A stretch of DNA of 38,865 nt, taken from NCBI GenBank assembly GCA_023445445.1, contig JAEXLD010000033.1:1-38865 (forward strand), given 5' to 3'. Shown piece after piece: positions 7,866 to 16,763 of the stretch (positions are counted from its first letter, which is position 1; the number at the start of each line of letters is the position of its first letter). The DNA comes from Bacillota bacterium (lineage in GTDB: Bacteria; Bacillota; Clostridia; Clostridiales; Clostridiaceae). The position numbers were made by a program, and so were the translations under genes. Under the pieces are notes generated by a model. The model was not told the DNA's origin, searched no databases, and saw only the letters and a program-made list of their open reading frames with translations.

Positions 7866-8099
7866 TTTACCTCCTGATATCCTTATTAATAAGTTAATTT
7901 TAGGAGTAAATTTCTGGCTAGATTTACCTTCGCCTTGATTATAGTTATCTTTCTTTTCAAAGCCTAACTTATCTTTAATCTGAGTGATATAAAGACTGAA
8001 AATATTGAAACCGTATATATCTTTTATCCATTTCTTATTATTACCGTAAGTAGGTTTTTCAGGAGCTACATATTCACTCTGAGGCACCCTTGCACCTTA
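7866..8099 (-). pseudogene. Decayed 3' fragment of an unidentified gene, in frame with the VOC gene
   Basis: After an in-frame TAA at 8097-8099 the frame reads GARVPQSEYVAPEKPTYG, then NNKKWIKDIYGFNIFSLYI and a charged stretch, and runs straight into the VOC ORF. The aromatic and lysine-rich composition looks like the C-terminal part of a real protein. It has no ribosome site or acceptable start of its own: the GTG at 8087 follows GGTGCAAGG only. I do not recognise the family. It could be the tail of a gene whose 5' part was deleted next to the methyltransferase gene, or a genuine N-terminal extension of the VOC protein. Confidence 0.4.
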
Positions 8100-8138
8100 T
8101 AAATCAAACTTTATTGATACAACTTCCTCATCGTTGAT

Positions 8139-9503
8139 TTATTCCCTGACAAGTAAAACGCATGTCTCTATGTGACTAGTATGTGGAAACATATCTACCG
8201 GTTGAACCACTTCTGTCTTATAACCCTTTTCTTCTAATATTTTTAAGTCTCTTGCTAAAGTACTTGGATCACATGAGACATAAACTACTTTTCTTGGTTT
8301 TGCTTTTTCAATGGAATCTAAAAGCTTTATATCGCAGCCTTTTCTTGGAGGATCTACAACTATCACTTCAGGAACTATACCTTTTTCTATCAATTCAGGT
8401 ATTACTTCTTCTGATTTTCCCACAAAAAATTCTGCATTGTCTATATTATTAATTCTAGCATTTTCTCTAGCATTAATAATGGCTGGTTCTATTATCTCCA
8501 CACCATAAACCTTTTTTGCTTTTTGTGAAAGGAAAAGTGTTATAGTTCCTGTTCCACAATAAGCATCAAAAACAGTTTCTTCTCCTGTTAATTCTGCATA
8601 TTCTAAGGCCTTTGAATATAGCTTTTCTGTTTGTACTGGATTCACCTGAAAAAATGAAAGTGGAGATATATTAAACTTAAAATTATCTATATAATCTGTT
8701 ATTATATCTTCTCCCCATAATGTTATACACTCTTGGCCTAATATAACATTGGTATTTTCTTTATTTATATTTAATATAATACTCTTTATTCCTTCTATAT
8801 TATCTTTAATTAATTCTATAAACTTATCAATGTGTTCAATCTTTTTCTTTGTTGATACTAGCACTACCATAACTTCATTGGTAGTAAAGCCCTTACGTAT
8901 CATTATATGTCTTATTAATCCATTTTTATTAAAAACTCCATCAATACTAGCTGCTGGTATTTTATATTCAATCATCCATTTTTTCGTAAGCTCAGCAACT
9001 TTATCTGCTACCTTATCTTGAATTAGACATGTATCTAAATTTATTATATTATGACTTCTTGGAGCATAGAAACCAATGTTTAGTTCTCCTTTTACCATAC
9101 CAACAGGTAATTGAACCTTATTTCTATATCTCTCTGGAATATCCATACCTATTGGATATTTAACTATTGATCTATCTAATCCACCAATCTTTGATATACA
9201 ATCTTTTACTCTTTCAAATTTATAATCTAATTGCTTTTTATAACTCATATGCTGAACAGTGCATCCACCGCATCTTTTATAAACATTACATTTAGGCTCA
9301 ACTCTTTCATCAGAAGATTCTATTACTTCTAATAGCTTTCCATACGCATAATTTTTCTTAACTTTAACTATTAAAGCTTTTACTCTTTCTCCTAAAATAG
9401 CCCCTTCTATAAATATAGGATATCCATCTATCTTAGCTATACCTTCACCTTCATATCCTATACTTGTTATATCTAATATATATTCATTATTCTTTTCAAC
9501 CAA
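8139..9503 (-). CDS. 23S rRNA (uracil-C5)-methyltransferase, RlmD/RlmCD/TrmA family
   Basis: About 454 residues, normal for the family. An N-terminal TRAM domain (about 5-65) is followed by the iron-sulfur cysteines in CNVYKRCGGC (Cys75, Cys81 and Cys84, counted from the GTG at 9512). The Rossmann methyltransferase motif FDAYCGTGTITLFL lies near 315-330, VVDPPRKGC near 390, and the catalytic Cys in YVSCDPSTLARDL near 410. It methylates uridine C5 in 23S rRNA using S-adenosylmethionine. Which uridines (U747, U1939 or both) cannot be told from sequence. I place the start at TTG 9503, since AGGTGG ends 5 nt upstream. The GTG at 9512 overlaps that ribosome site. Confidence 0.93.
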   Translation of the reverse strand: MVEKNNEYILDITSIGYEGEGIAKIDGYPIFIEGAILGERVKALIVKVKKNYAYGKLLEVIESSDERVEPKCNVYKRCGGCTVQHMSYKKQLDYKFERVKDCISKIGGLDRSIVKYPIGMDIPERYRNKVQLPVGMVKGELNIGFYAPRSHNIINLDTCLIQDKVADKVAELTKKWMIEYKIPAASIDGVFNKNGLIRHIMIRKGFTTNEVMVVLVSTKKKIEHIDKFIELIKDNIEGIKSIILNINKENTNVILGQECITLWGEDIITDYIDNFKFNISPLSFFQVNPVQTEKLYSKALEYAELTGEETVFDAYCGTGTITLFLSQKAKKVYGVEIIEPAIINARENARINNIDNAEFFVGKSEEVIPELIEKGIVPEVIVVDPPRKGCDIKLLDSIEKAKPRKVVYVSCDPSTLARDLKILEEKGYKTEVVQPVDMFPHTSHIETCVLLVRE

Positions 9504-9597
9504 ATTATCCACCTCTTAAAACCTTGCAAATTTAATGATTTCTAAAGTTTCATCTTATAATAGCATAAAAATATATAAAACACAAAGCAGTATATTA

Positions 9598-9656
9598 TAA
9601 TGCGTAATGCGTAATGCATAATGCATAATTATTGAAGAAACTCCTTACTTAGTTTC
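9598..9656. repeat. Copy of a dispersed AATGCAT/GAAACTC palindromic repeat
   Basis: Four tandem units of the type TAATGCRT (about 9599-9628) are followed by a degenerate hairpin, GAAACT-loop-AGTTTC at 9637-9656. The same two building blocks recur at 16636-16760. The hairpin block alone recurs at 22791-22810 and 38706-38727. Confidence 0.55.
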
Positions 9657-9746
9657 AAATAATAATAGCTCAGTATTTACATTCTATAATTTTTAATACA
9701 CATATTTTTAATAGTTTCTTTAAATTAGTAATTATATTTTATTTAA

Positions 9747-9830
9747 AAAAAATAGGCATCATATGATGCCCAAAGCCAGAATTAAGTTGCCATTTAATTC
9801 CATAATAATATTATTACTTTATTTAATACA
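9747..9830 (-). ncRNA. Candidate small RNA with two hairpins
   Basis: On the minus strand, TTGATA (9855-9860) and TATATT (9832-9837) are 17 bp apart and predict a start near 9825. A hairpin pairs 9794-9800 with 9779-9785 (7 bp, 8-nt loop). An intrinsic terminator then pairs 9765-9770 with 9755-9760 around an ATAT loop, followed by TATTTTTTTT. The product would be about 80 nt. No ORF fits and the upstream pyk transcript has already met its own terminator, so an independent RNA is plausible but unproven. Confidence 0.45.
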
Positions 9831-10060
9831 TAATATACATTATAACTTAAGATATATCAATATAAATGTTAACATTTTGTTAATTATCTATTTTTATATA
9901 TTATTTATACTGTAATTATACAATTTTATAACTAAATAATAACTTTTAGATGTTTATATGATAATAGTTTTCAATTACTCTTTTTTCTAGCTATTATTTA
10001 GAATATTAACTATATTTTCTTTAAATTAATAAATTAATTTTTCTTATTTATAAAAATAAA

Positions 10061-10088
10061 CTGTGGTACTAACCATTTAGCACCACAG
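10061..10088 (-). terminator. Terminator after pyk
   Basis: CTGTGGT (10061-10067) pairs with ACCACAG (10082-10088). Inside, CTA pairs with TAG across one mismatch. The minus-strand tail is T-rich. It lies 37 bp past the pyruvate kinase stop. Confidence 0.8.
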
Positions 10089-10124
10089 CTATTTATACCT
10101 TAAATATTAATTTTTACTTATTAA

Positions 10125-11543
10125 CTATTCTACTACACTTATCTTTAATAAGTTTGTTGCACCAATCTTATCTACTGGAACACCTGCAGCTATTACTACT
10201 GTATCTCCCTTTGCAACAAATCCATTCTCTTCTGCAACCTTCACTGATTCTTCCATCATATGATCTGTTGATTCCATTTTTCCTGAAACAACTGGATAAA
10301 CTCCAAAGTATAATGCTAACTTCTTAGCTACTCTTTCATCTGGAGTTACAGCAACTATCGGGCAATCTGGTCTGCATTGAGATAATCTTCCTGCAGTAGC
10401 TCCACTTTGTGTTGATGAAATTATTGCTGAAGCTTGTAATTCGTAAGCAGCATTTGCAGCAGCTCTTGAAATAACTCCTGCTATAGCAGGTATATGTCTC
10501 TTTGCTTTTGAAGTAGCTATTTCATAATCTAATTGCTTTTCAGCTTCTATAGCTATTTTCGCCATAGTTTGAACAGCTTCTACTGGCCAATCTCCATTTG
10601 CTGATTCTCCTGATAACATAATTGCGTCAGTTCCATCATATATAGCATTTGCTACGTCTGATACTTCTGCTCTTGTTGGTCTTGGATTTCTTATCATAGA
10701 ATCTAACATTTGAGTAGCAGTTATAACTGGCTTTCCTGCAGCATTACATTTTTCTATTATCATTTTTTGAACTGCTGGAAGTTTTTCCATTGGTATTTCA
10801 ACACCTAGGTCTCCTCTAGCAACCATTATACCATCAGAAGCTTCTAATATAGCATCTATATTATCAACACCTTCTTGGTTTTCTATCTTTGAGAATATTT
10901 GAATGTCTTCTCCACCATTTTCAACTAAAACTTTTCTTATAGCTTCAACGTCAGCTGCTTTTCTTATAAATGATGCTGCAACTAAGTTTACTCCTATTTC
11001 ACATCCAAACTTTAAGTCTGCTATATCTTTTTCTGTTAAAGCTGGTAACTTTATTGAAACTCCTGGAACATTAACTCCCTTATGAGTTCCTACGAAACCT
11101 GTATTCATAACTTTACAGTTAATTTTATTGCCTTCAACAGATTCAACTCTTAATCCAACTAAACCATCATCTATTAGTATAGTATCTCCTGATTTAACAT
11201 CATTAGCTAAACCTTCATAAGTTACTGTACATTGTGTTGTATCTCCTACAACATCTCCACCTGCATATATTATAAAGTTATCACCTGTCTTTAATTCAAC
11301 TTTTTTAGGTTCAAACTTTCCAGTTCTAATTTCAGGTCCCTTAGTATCTAACATTATAGCTATTTCTTTGTTGTATTTTTTAGCTAAATCTTTTACTAAG
11401 TTTATTCTAATTGCATGCTCTGCATGATCTCCGTGTGAAAAGTTATGTCTTGATGCATTCATTCCAGCTTCAATAATTTGCGATAATATTTCTGGGTTTT
11501 CACTAGCTGGACCTATAGTACAAATCATCTTAGTTTTTCTCAT
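10125..11543 (-). CDS. pyk: Pyruvate kinase
   Basis: This 472-residue enzyme catalyses the final glycolytic step, phosphoenolpyruvate plus ADP to pyruvate plus ATP. MICTIGPAS is at the N-terminus. The central SKIENQEGVDNIDAI carries the active-site lysine near residue 220. MVARGDLGVEIP and PTRAEVSDVANAIYDGTDA are hallmark segments. At this length it has the A, B and C domains only. It lacks the C-terminal PEP-utiliser-like domain of the roughly 585-residue Bacillus and Staphylococcus enzymes. GGAGTG precedes the ATG. It lies 95 bp downstream of pfkA with no terminator seen between them, so pfkA-pyk is probably an operon coupling the two controlled steps of glycolysis. Confidence 0.98.
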   Translation of the reverse strand: MRKTKMICTIGPASENPEILSQIIEAGMNASRHNFSHGDHAEHAIRINLVKDLAKKYNKEIAIMLDTKGPEIRTGKFEPKKVELKTGDNFIIYAGGDVVGDTTQCTVTYEGLANDVKSGDTILIDDGLVGLRVESVEGNKINCKVMNTGFVGTHKGVNVPGVSIKLPALTEKDIADLKFGCEIGVNLVAASFIRKAADVEAIRKVLVENGGEDIQIFSKIENQEGVDNIDAILEASDGIMVARGDLGVEIPMEKLPAVQKMIIEKCNAAGKPVITATQMLDSMIRNPRPTRAEVSDVANAIYDGTDAIMLSGESANGDWPVEAVQTMAKIAIEAEKQLDYEIATSKAKRHIPAIAGVISRAAANAAYELQASAIISSTQSGATAGRLSQCRPDCPIVAVTPDERVAKKLALYFGVYPVVSGKMESTDHMMEESVKVAEENGFVAKGDTVVIAAGVPVDKIGATNLLKISVVE

Positions 11544-11638
11544 TTATAACACTCCTTTAATTAAGTATATAATAATTTTTGGGTTTACATTAAATAATTT
11601 ATATTAATATTTTGAGTAACAAATCAAGTATTTATAAC

Positions 11639-12598
11639 CTAAGATGATATTTCATCTGCTATATCAAATAATTTTTCATCAAACTTTCTTTCTAACGCTA
11701 ATGCTTCATCTATATCTTGATCAATTATCTCATTATTTTTTATACCTATAACTCTTGAAGTTTTTCCTTCTAGAAGGACTTCAACTGCTCTAGATCCCAT
11801 TCTAGAAGCTAATACTCTATCTGCAGCTGTTGGGCTACCACCTCTTTGAATATGACCTAGTACTGTTGCTCTTGTTTCAATTCCTGTAACACCTTCAACA
11901 TATTTAGCTAATTCTTGAGCTCCACCAACACCTTCTGCAAGTAATACTAAGTTGTGTATTTTTCCACTTTGTTTTCCTTCTAATATTACTCTACAAAGTT
12001 CATCCTTATCAAAACCTTTTTCCGGTGTAATTATATATTCAGCTCCACCAGCAATACCAGCATATAAAGCTAGATCTCCACAATCTCTTCCCATAACTTC
12101 AACTATTGATACTCTTTCATGAGAAGTTGATGTATCTCTAATTTTATCTATTGCATTAATAACTGTATTTAAAGCAGTATCGAATCCAATTGTAAAATCA
12201 GTGTAAGTTAAATCATTATCTATAGTTCCTGGTAAACCTACAGTTTTAACACCTAGCTTTGATAAAAGCTTAGCTCCTGTAAATGATCCATCTCCACCAA
12301 TTACTACTAATGCATCAACGCCATAAGCCTTTAATATCTTAGTAGCTCTCACTCTTACTTCTTCTTTTTTAAATTCAAGGCATCTAGCCGTTCTTAAAAT
12401 AGTACCACCTCTATGAATGATATCAGAAACTGATGATCTATCCATTGGGAATAGCTCTCCATTAATTAAGCCACTATATCCTCTTTGAACGCCCATTACT
12501 TCAATACCATGATGTAAAGCGGTTCTTACAACGGCTCTTATTGCTGCGTTCATTCCTGGAGCATCTCCACCACTAGTTAAAATAGCTATTTTTTTCAT
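11639..12598 (-). CDS. pfkA: ATP-dependent 6-phosphofructokinase
   Basis: This 319-residue enzyme phosphorylates fructose 6-phosphate to fructose 1,6-bisphosphate. It has the bacterial PfkA signature in order: ILTSGGDAPGMNAAIRA (ATP loop, start), VVIGGDGSFTGA near 100, the catalytic GTIDNDL near 125, and the substrate-binding MGRDCGDLA near 170. Length matches E. coli and Bacillus PfkA. The ATG is preceded by TAAGGAGGAAG. A compact set of hairpins lies just upstream of this ribosome site (12622-12650), and pyk follows downstream. Nothing in the sequence is unusual for the family. Confidence 0.98.
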   Translation of the reverse strand: MKKIAILTSGGDAPGMNAAIRAVVRTALHHGIEVMGVQRGYSGLINGELFPMDRSSVSDIIHRGGTILRTARCLEFKKEEVRVRATKILKAYGVDALVVIGGDGSFTGAKLLSKLGVKTVGLPGTIDNDLTYTDFTIGFDTALNTVINAIDKIRDTSTSHERVSIVEVMGRDCGDLALYAGIAGGAEYIITPEKGFDKDELCRVILEGKQSGKIHNLVLLAEGVGGAQELAKYVEGVTGIETRATVLGHIQRGGSPTAADRVLASRMGSRAVEVLLEGKTSRVIGIKNNEIIDQDIDEALALERKFDEKLFDIADEISS

Positions 12599-12621
12599 GT
12601 TGCTTCCTCCTTAACACCACC

Positions 12622-12650
12622 GGGACAAAGGTTGTCCCACTTCATGTGGA
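12622..12650 (-). promoter_or_regulatory. Hairpins in the pfkA leader next to the ribosome site
   Basis: GGGACAA (12622-12628) pairs with TTGTCCC (12632-12638) around a 3-nt loop, and the adjacent CCAC and GTGG (12637-12649) form a second small hairpin. The bases are far more GC-rich than the surroundings, and the pair ends about 15 nt before the pfkA ribosome site. The leader could control translation or mRNA stability. No known riboswitch or protein operator is recognised. Confidence 0.4.
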
Positions 12651-12728
12651 ATTATCCATTTTTTATTTACTATAATAATTTTATTTTACCACATTAATAA
12701 GTTTTTACTATTTTTTATCATCTTATTT

Positions 12729-12757
12729 ATTTTACTTGCTTAATTAAGTTTATGCAA
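12729..12757 (-). promoter_or_regulatory. Probable pfkA-pyk promoter
   Basis: On the minus strand, TTGCAT (12752-12757) and TAAAAT (12729-12734) are separated by 17 bp, giving a leader of about 125 nt before the pfkA start. The match to the housekeeping consensus is good but not perfect. Confidence 0.5.
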
Positions 12758-13035
12758 CTAAAATAAATACAATAATTGATTTTTATCGACTTTTTTTATT
12801 CTTTATATGTTATATTATAACCTAAATTTATTAGATTTATATATTAAATAATAATATTTTCTTATTTATCATTTATAACTTTTTGAAATTAAGTATTTTA
12901 TTAAATTATATTAATTTTAAAGACAAATAATTAATTATATTGAAAATTTTTGAAATTTCAATAAAGGTAATGAAGCTTACAAATATAAATTCTATATAAA
13001 TCTTTATAAACTAATAAATGTAAACTTCATTTATA
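12758..13035. other. AT-rich spacer between dnaE and the pfkA promoter
   Basis: The only structure I can support is an inverted repeat with 12-bp arms, one wobble, at 12969-12980 and 13020-13031. It lies 4 bp past the dnaE stop and encloses a 39-nt AT-rich loop. The wobble is a valid U-G pair only on the minus-strand RNA, so it may be part of the dnaE 3' end. There is no strong T tail. Confidence 0.45.
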
Positions 13036-16000
13036 TTATTCTACTACTTTAACGTTATCTTCTCCTATTATTTCCTTAAAATAAATAACTGCATCTGACT
13101 CAAGGTTTATCCAAATATCCTTTGACATCCTATAGCTTTTTCTATCATTTTCAGTAAATAAGTATACAGTAGTATCACCTTTATAGTAATCTGGCATCTT
13201 TTTCAATTCTTGAATTAAAGCCTTTCCTTCTGTCAAATCTTTTGTTCTTAAATATACTTTTGCTGTATTTATTTTTTCTAAAGGTTCAATAGTTTCACAT
13301 ATTAACTTCGGAAGTTCATCTTCCTTAATATTTACTCTTCCTTTAATAACTACTAAAGCATCTTCTTTTAATTTTTCTCTAACCTTATCTAATGTCTTTG
13401 GAAAAACTATAACTTCTATTATACCAGTTAAATCCTCTAGTTTTAAGAATGCCATCATAGTGTTATTTCTAGTTATTTTTTGATTATATTCTGCTATTAT
13501 TCCTCCAAGAATAACTCTTTCTTCATCATTAATTATATCTTCTGGCAAATCATTAGGATTAAAGTTTTCCTTTATTACCTCATAGGACTTATATATTTTT
13601 TCAATATTTGTAGATGTCTGTACCTTAAGACTGTCTACATATTCATCTAAAGGATGTCCTGATAAATATAATCCTGTCATTTCTTTTTCCATAGATAATA
13701 AATTTTTCTTTGCAAATTCCTTTATATTTGGATAATTTATTTCTGGAAGTTCAATTTCTTCCTCAATTCCAAATAAACTTATTTGTCCATCAATATTTCT
13801 CTTCTTTTCATTAGCTACTCCATCCATTAACTTTTCATATACAGCTAATAATTTTGATCTATATATATTAAATCCATCTAAAGCCCCTGCTTTTATTAAG
13901 CTTTCAATAGCTCTTTTATTAACTGATGATAAATCTATCTTATTTATGAAGTCCATTAATGATTCAAAAGTTCCTTTTTTATTTCTAGATTCTACTATTG
14001 TTTCAACCACATTAAATCCTACATTTTTTATAGCTGCTAATCCAAATCTAATTTTATCCCCTTTTACAGTAAACTTTGAGTAGCTTTCATTTATATCAGG
14101 GGGTAATACTTGAATTCCTAAACTTTCAGAAAAGGCTATATAATGGGCTACCTTTTCACTTGTTCCCATAACTGAATTAAGCATAGCTGCGATTGTTTCA
14201 ACAGGATAATATTTCATTAAATAAGCAGTTTGATATCCTATAACTGCATAGGCCGCTGCATGAGACTTATTGAATGCATATGATGCAAAATCCATCATTT
14301 GATCAAAAATCTTATTTGCTGCTTCCTCTGAAATTCCATTCCTCTTACAGCCTGGAACTTCTACCTTTCCATTTTCATCTACAACACCAAATATAAAGTT
14401 CTTTCTCTCTTCTTCCATGACCTTGTGCTTTTTCTTAGACATAGCTCTTCTAACTAGGTCACTTCTTCCCATAGAATATCCAGCAAGCTTTCTTACTATT
14501 TCCATAACTTGTTCTTGATATACCATTACTCCATAAGTTACATTAAGTATATCTTCAAGTTCTGGAGCTTCATACTTAACTTTATCTGGATTTTGCTTAC
14601 ATTCTATATATCTAGGAATTTCAGCCATAGGACCTGGTCTGTAAAGAGAGATACCAGCTATAATATCTTCTAAACAGTCTGGTTTTAACTCCTTCATAAA
14701 GGAAGTCATACCTGGAGATTCTAATTGGAATACCCCTGCTGTCTTCCCTTCTCCAAGCATTTTATAAACTTCTTTATCTTCAAAATCTATCTTATCTAAA
14801 TTAATTTCTATACCTCGGTTTTCCTTAATCATTCTAACTGCATCATTCATAACAGTTAAAGTTCTAAGCCCAAGGAAATCCATCTTTAATAAACCTAATT
14901 CCTCTAATGTTGTCATATCAAATTGTGCTACTATAGAATCTTCATTTTTTTGAAGTGGTACATATTCTACTAAAGGTTTAGATGATATTACAACACCAGC
15001 CGCATGAGTAGATGAATGTCTAGGTAATCCTTCTAAATCTCTACTAAGGTCTATTAGTTCCTTAACTCTATCTTCATTATTATATGCTGCCTTAAGTTCA
15101 GGATTTATTTCTAAAGCCTTATCTATTGTAATTCCAAGCATGGTAGGAATCATTTTTGCTATTCTATCTACTTCAGCATAGGAATAATTCATAGCTCTAC
15201 CAACATCTCTAATACAAACTCTTGGTGCCATAGTTCCAAAGGTTATAATTTGTGATACATTATTTAGGCCATACTTATCCACAACATAATCAATAACTTC
15301 CTGTCTTCTTTCGTAACAGAAATCAGAATCTATATCAGGCATACTTACTCTTTCTGGATTTAAAAACCTTTCAAAAAGTAAGCTATATTTTATAGGATCT
15401 ATTTTAGTTATCCCTAATGTATAAGCTACTATGGATCCTGCAGCAGATCCACGTCCTGGACCTGTTGGTATCCCATTTTCATTAGAAAATCTAATAAAAT
15501 CCCAAGTAATTAAGAAATAATCTACATATCCCATTTGCTTAATTACTGATAATTCATATTCTAGTCTTTCAATATATCCACAAGCATCTTCATTTTCCTT
15601 ATAATAATCCACAAATTCTTCAACATTTAGTGGTTTATTTAAAAATTCCTTAAATACATCATATCTTTCAATTAATCCTGAATAACAAAGATTTTTTAAA
15701 TACTCAAAGGGCTCAACTCCTTCTGGTACTGGAAACTTTGGTAACTTTGATACATGGAATTCATAATCAAAATTACATTCTTCAGCTATCTTTGTAGTAT
15801 TTTCTAATGCTTCTGGAACATAAGAAAACATATTCCACATTTCTTCTGGAGATTTTAAATAAAATTGATCTGATGGATATCTTCTTCTATTTGGGTCATC
15901 TATTGTTTTACCCGTTTGTATACACATTAGAATATCATGAGAAGCTGAATCCTTTTGGTTTATATAATGAACATCATTAGTAGCCACTAATGGAATTCCT

Positions 16001-16590
16001 GTTTCCTTAGATAACTTAATATTAGCTTCTGTAACCTTCCTTTGTTCATCCATACCATGATTTTGTATTTCTAAATAGAAACCCTCTTTAAAGATATCAT
16101 TATATAAAAGTGCTACTTCCTTAGCCTTTTCATAATTATCTTTAAGATGCCAGTATTGAACCTCTCCACCTAAACATGCACTTAGGGCTATTAGTCCTTC
16201 ACTATGTTCTCTTAAAAAGTCATGATCAACTCTTGGCTTATAGTAAAAGCCCCTAATAGAAGCTTCTGATACTATTTCCATAAGATTTTTATATCCCTCT
16301 TCATTCTTTACTAATAAAACTAGATGATGAGTGCTATTCTCTTTATCATTTAACTTTATATCCATAGATTTTGCAGCTACATAAACCTCACAACCAAGTA
16401 TAGGTTTAATTCCCTGTTCTATAGCTTCCTTATAAAAAGCTACACAACCATACATAACTCCATGATCAGTTATAGCAATACTATCCATGCCTAACTCTTT
16501 AGCCCTACTTATTAAATTCTCTATTTTACCAGAACCATCAAGCAAACTATATTCAGTATGAAGATGCAAGTGCGTAAATTTCTTTTCCAA
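13036..16590 (-). CDS. dnaE: DNA polymerase III alpha subunit (DnaE type)
   Basis: This 1184-residue replicative polymerase has the DnaE rather than PolC layout. It starts with a PHP domain (HLHLHTEYSLLDG at about 7-19). The catalytic aspartates lie in PDIDSDF near residue 415, and a third lies in the KMDFLGL segment near 570. The thumb and fingers region includes SSTHAAGVVIS. A C-terminal OB-fold region near 1015-1090 (LGGIIAEYNQK, FLKLEDLTG) precedes the tail. In Firmicutes DnaE works with PolC, mainly extending primers on the lagging strand. The start codon is TTG at 16590, fixed by AGGGGGTG 6 nt upstream. It follows whiA, from which it is separated by a repeat element. Confidence 0.97.
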   Translation of the reverse strand: MEKKFTHLHLHTEYSLLDGSGKIENLISRAKELGMDSIAITDHGVMYGCVAFYKEAIEQGIKPILGCEVYVAAKSMDIKLNDKENSTHHLVLLVKNEEGYKNLMEIVSEASIRGFYYKPRVDHDFLREHSEGLIALSACLGGEVQYWHLKDNYEKAKEVALLYNDIFKEGFYLEIQNHGMDEQRKVTEANIKLSKETGIPLVATNDVHYINQKDSASHDILMCIQTGKTIDDPNRRRYPSDQFYLKSPEEMWNMFSYVPEALENTTKIAEECNFDYEFHVSKLPKFPVPEGVEPFEYLKNLCYSGLIERYDVFKEFLNKPLNVEEFVDYYKENEDACGYIERLEYELSVIKQMGYVDYFLITWDFIRFSNENGIPTGPGRGSAAGSIVAYTLGITKIDPIKYSLLFERFLNPERVSMPDIDSDFCYERRQEVIDYVVDKYGLNNVSQIITFGTMAPRVCIRDVGRAMNYSYAEVDRIAKMIPTMLGITIDKALEINPELKAAYNNEDRVKELIDLSRDLEGLPRHSSTHAAGVVISSKPLVEYVPLQKNEDSIVAQFDMTTLEELGLLKMDFLGLRTLTVMNDAVRMIKENRGIEINLDKIDFEDKEVYKMLGEGKTAGVFQLESPGMTSFMKELKPDCLEDIIAGISLYRPGPMAEIPRYIECKQNPDKVKYEAPELEDILNVTYGVMVYQEQVMEIVRKLAGYSMGRSDLVRRAMSKKKHKVMEEERKNFIFGVVDENGKVEVPGCKRNGISEEAANKIFDQMMDFASYAFNKSHAAAYAVIGYQTAYLMKYYPVETIAAMLNSVMGTSEKVAHYIAFSESLGIQVLPPDINESYSKFTVKGDKIRFGLAAIKNVGFNVVETIVESRNKKGTFESLMDFINKIDLSSVNKRAIESLIKAGALDGFNIYRSKLLAVYEKLMDGVANEKKRNIDGQISLFGIEEEIELPEINYPNIKEFAKKNLLSMEKEMTGLYLSGHPLDEYVDSLKVQTSTNIEKIYKSYEVIKENFNPNDLPEDIINDEERVILGGIIAEYNQKITRNNTMMAFLKLEDLTGIIEVIVFPKTLDKVREKLKEDALVVIKGRVNIKEDELPKLICETIEPLEKINTAKVYLRTKDLTEGKALIQELKKMPDYYKGDTTVYLFTENDRKSYRMSKDIWINLESDAVIYFKEIIGEDNVKVVE

Positions 16591-16605
16591 ATAAACACCC
16601 CCTGA

Positions 16606-16628
16606 AGAAGCTGAACAAGTCAGCTTCT
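16606..16628. other. Perfect hairpin just upstream of the dnaE ribosome site
   Basis: AGAAGCTGA (16606-16614) pairs with TCAGCTTCT (16620-16628) around a 5-nt loop. It ends about 5 bp from the dnaE ribosome site and has no T tail in the minus direction, so it is not a typical terminator. It would be near the 5' end of any dnaE message coming from whiA. Confidence 0.5.
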
Positions 16629-16635
16629 AATTAAT

Positions 16636-16760
16636 AATGCATAATGCATAATGCACAATTAAGGAAGTAATTTGTGCCAAATTACTAAGATTAAATTTAA
16701 GAAACTCAGCTTGCTGAGTTTCATCATAAATTATCCATTTCCCATTATGCATTATGCATT
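16636..16760. repeat. MITE-like palindromic element between whiA and dnaE
   Basis: The terminal arms are an 18-bp perfect inverted repeat built of iterated AATGCAT units (16636-16653 and 16743-16760). In the middle is a 10-bp stem, GAAACTCAGC with GCTGAGTTTC (16701-16722). The whole is about 125 bp, codes for nothing, and ends 3 bp before the whiA stop codon. Related pieces occur at 9598-9656, 22791-22850 and 38706-38727. It may be a non-autonomous mobile element. I see no clear target-site duplication. Confidence 0.65.
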
Positions 16761-16763
16761 GAA

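Larger units (their letters stand above)
9504..10124. other. 612-bp intergenic region with a repeat copy, a small RNA candidate and the pyk terminator
   Basis: From left to right it holds tandem TAATGCRT units and a GAAACT hairpin (9598-9656), a candidate minus-strand small RNA (about 9747-9830), roughly 230 bp of very AT-rich sequence with no structure I can support, and the pyk terminator (10061-10088). No ORF with a ribosome site is present on either strand. Confidence 0.65.

Noticed and set aside
8183..9021. Plus-strand open frames opposite the rRNA methyltransferase gene
   Set aside because: They are hydrophobic-looking shadows of a well-supported minus-strand gene, with no ribosome sites.
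9510..9512. GTG start for the methyltransferase at 9512
   Set aside because: It overlaps the AGGTGG ribosome site, which fits TTG 9503 better.
9598..9628. CRISPR-like array in the tandem TAATGCRT units
   Set aside because: The units are 8 bp and contiguous, with no spacers and no cas genes nearby.
12969..13031. Long-loop inverted repeat after dnaE as a defined terminator
   Set aside because: There is no T tract and the loop is long and AT-rich; chance or a weak 3' structure is as likely.
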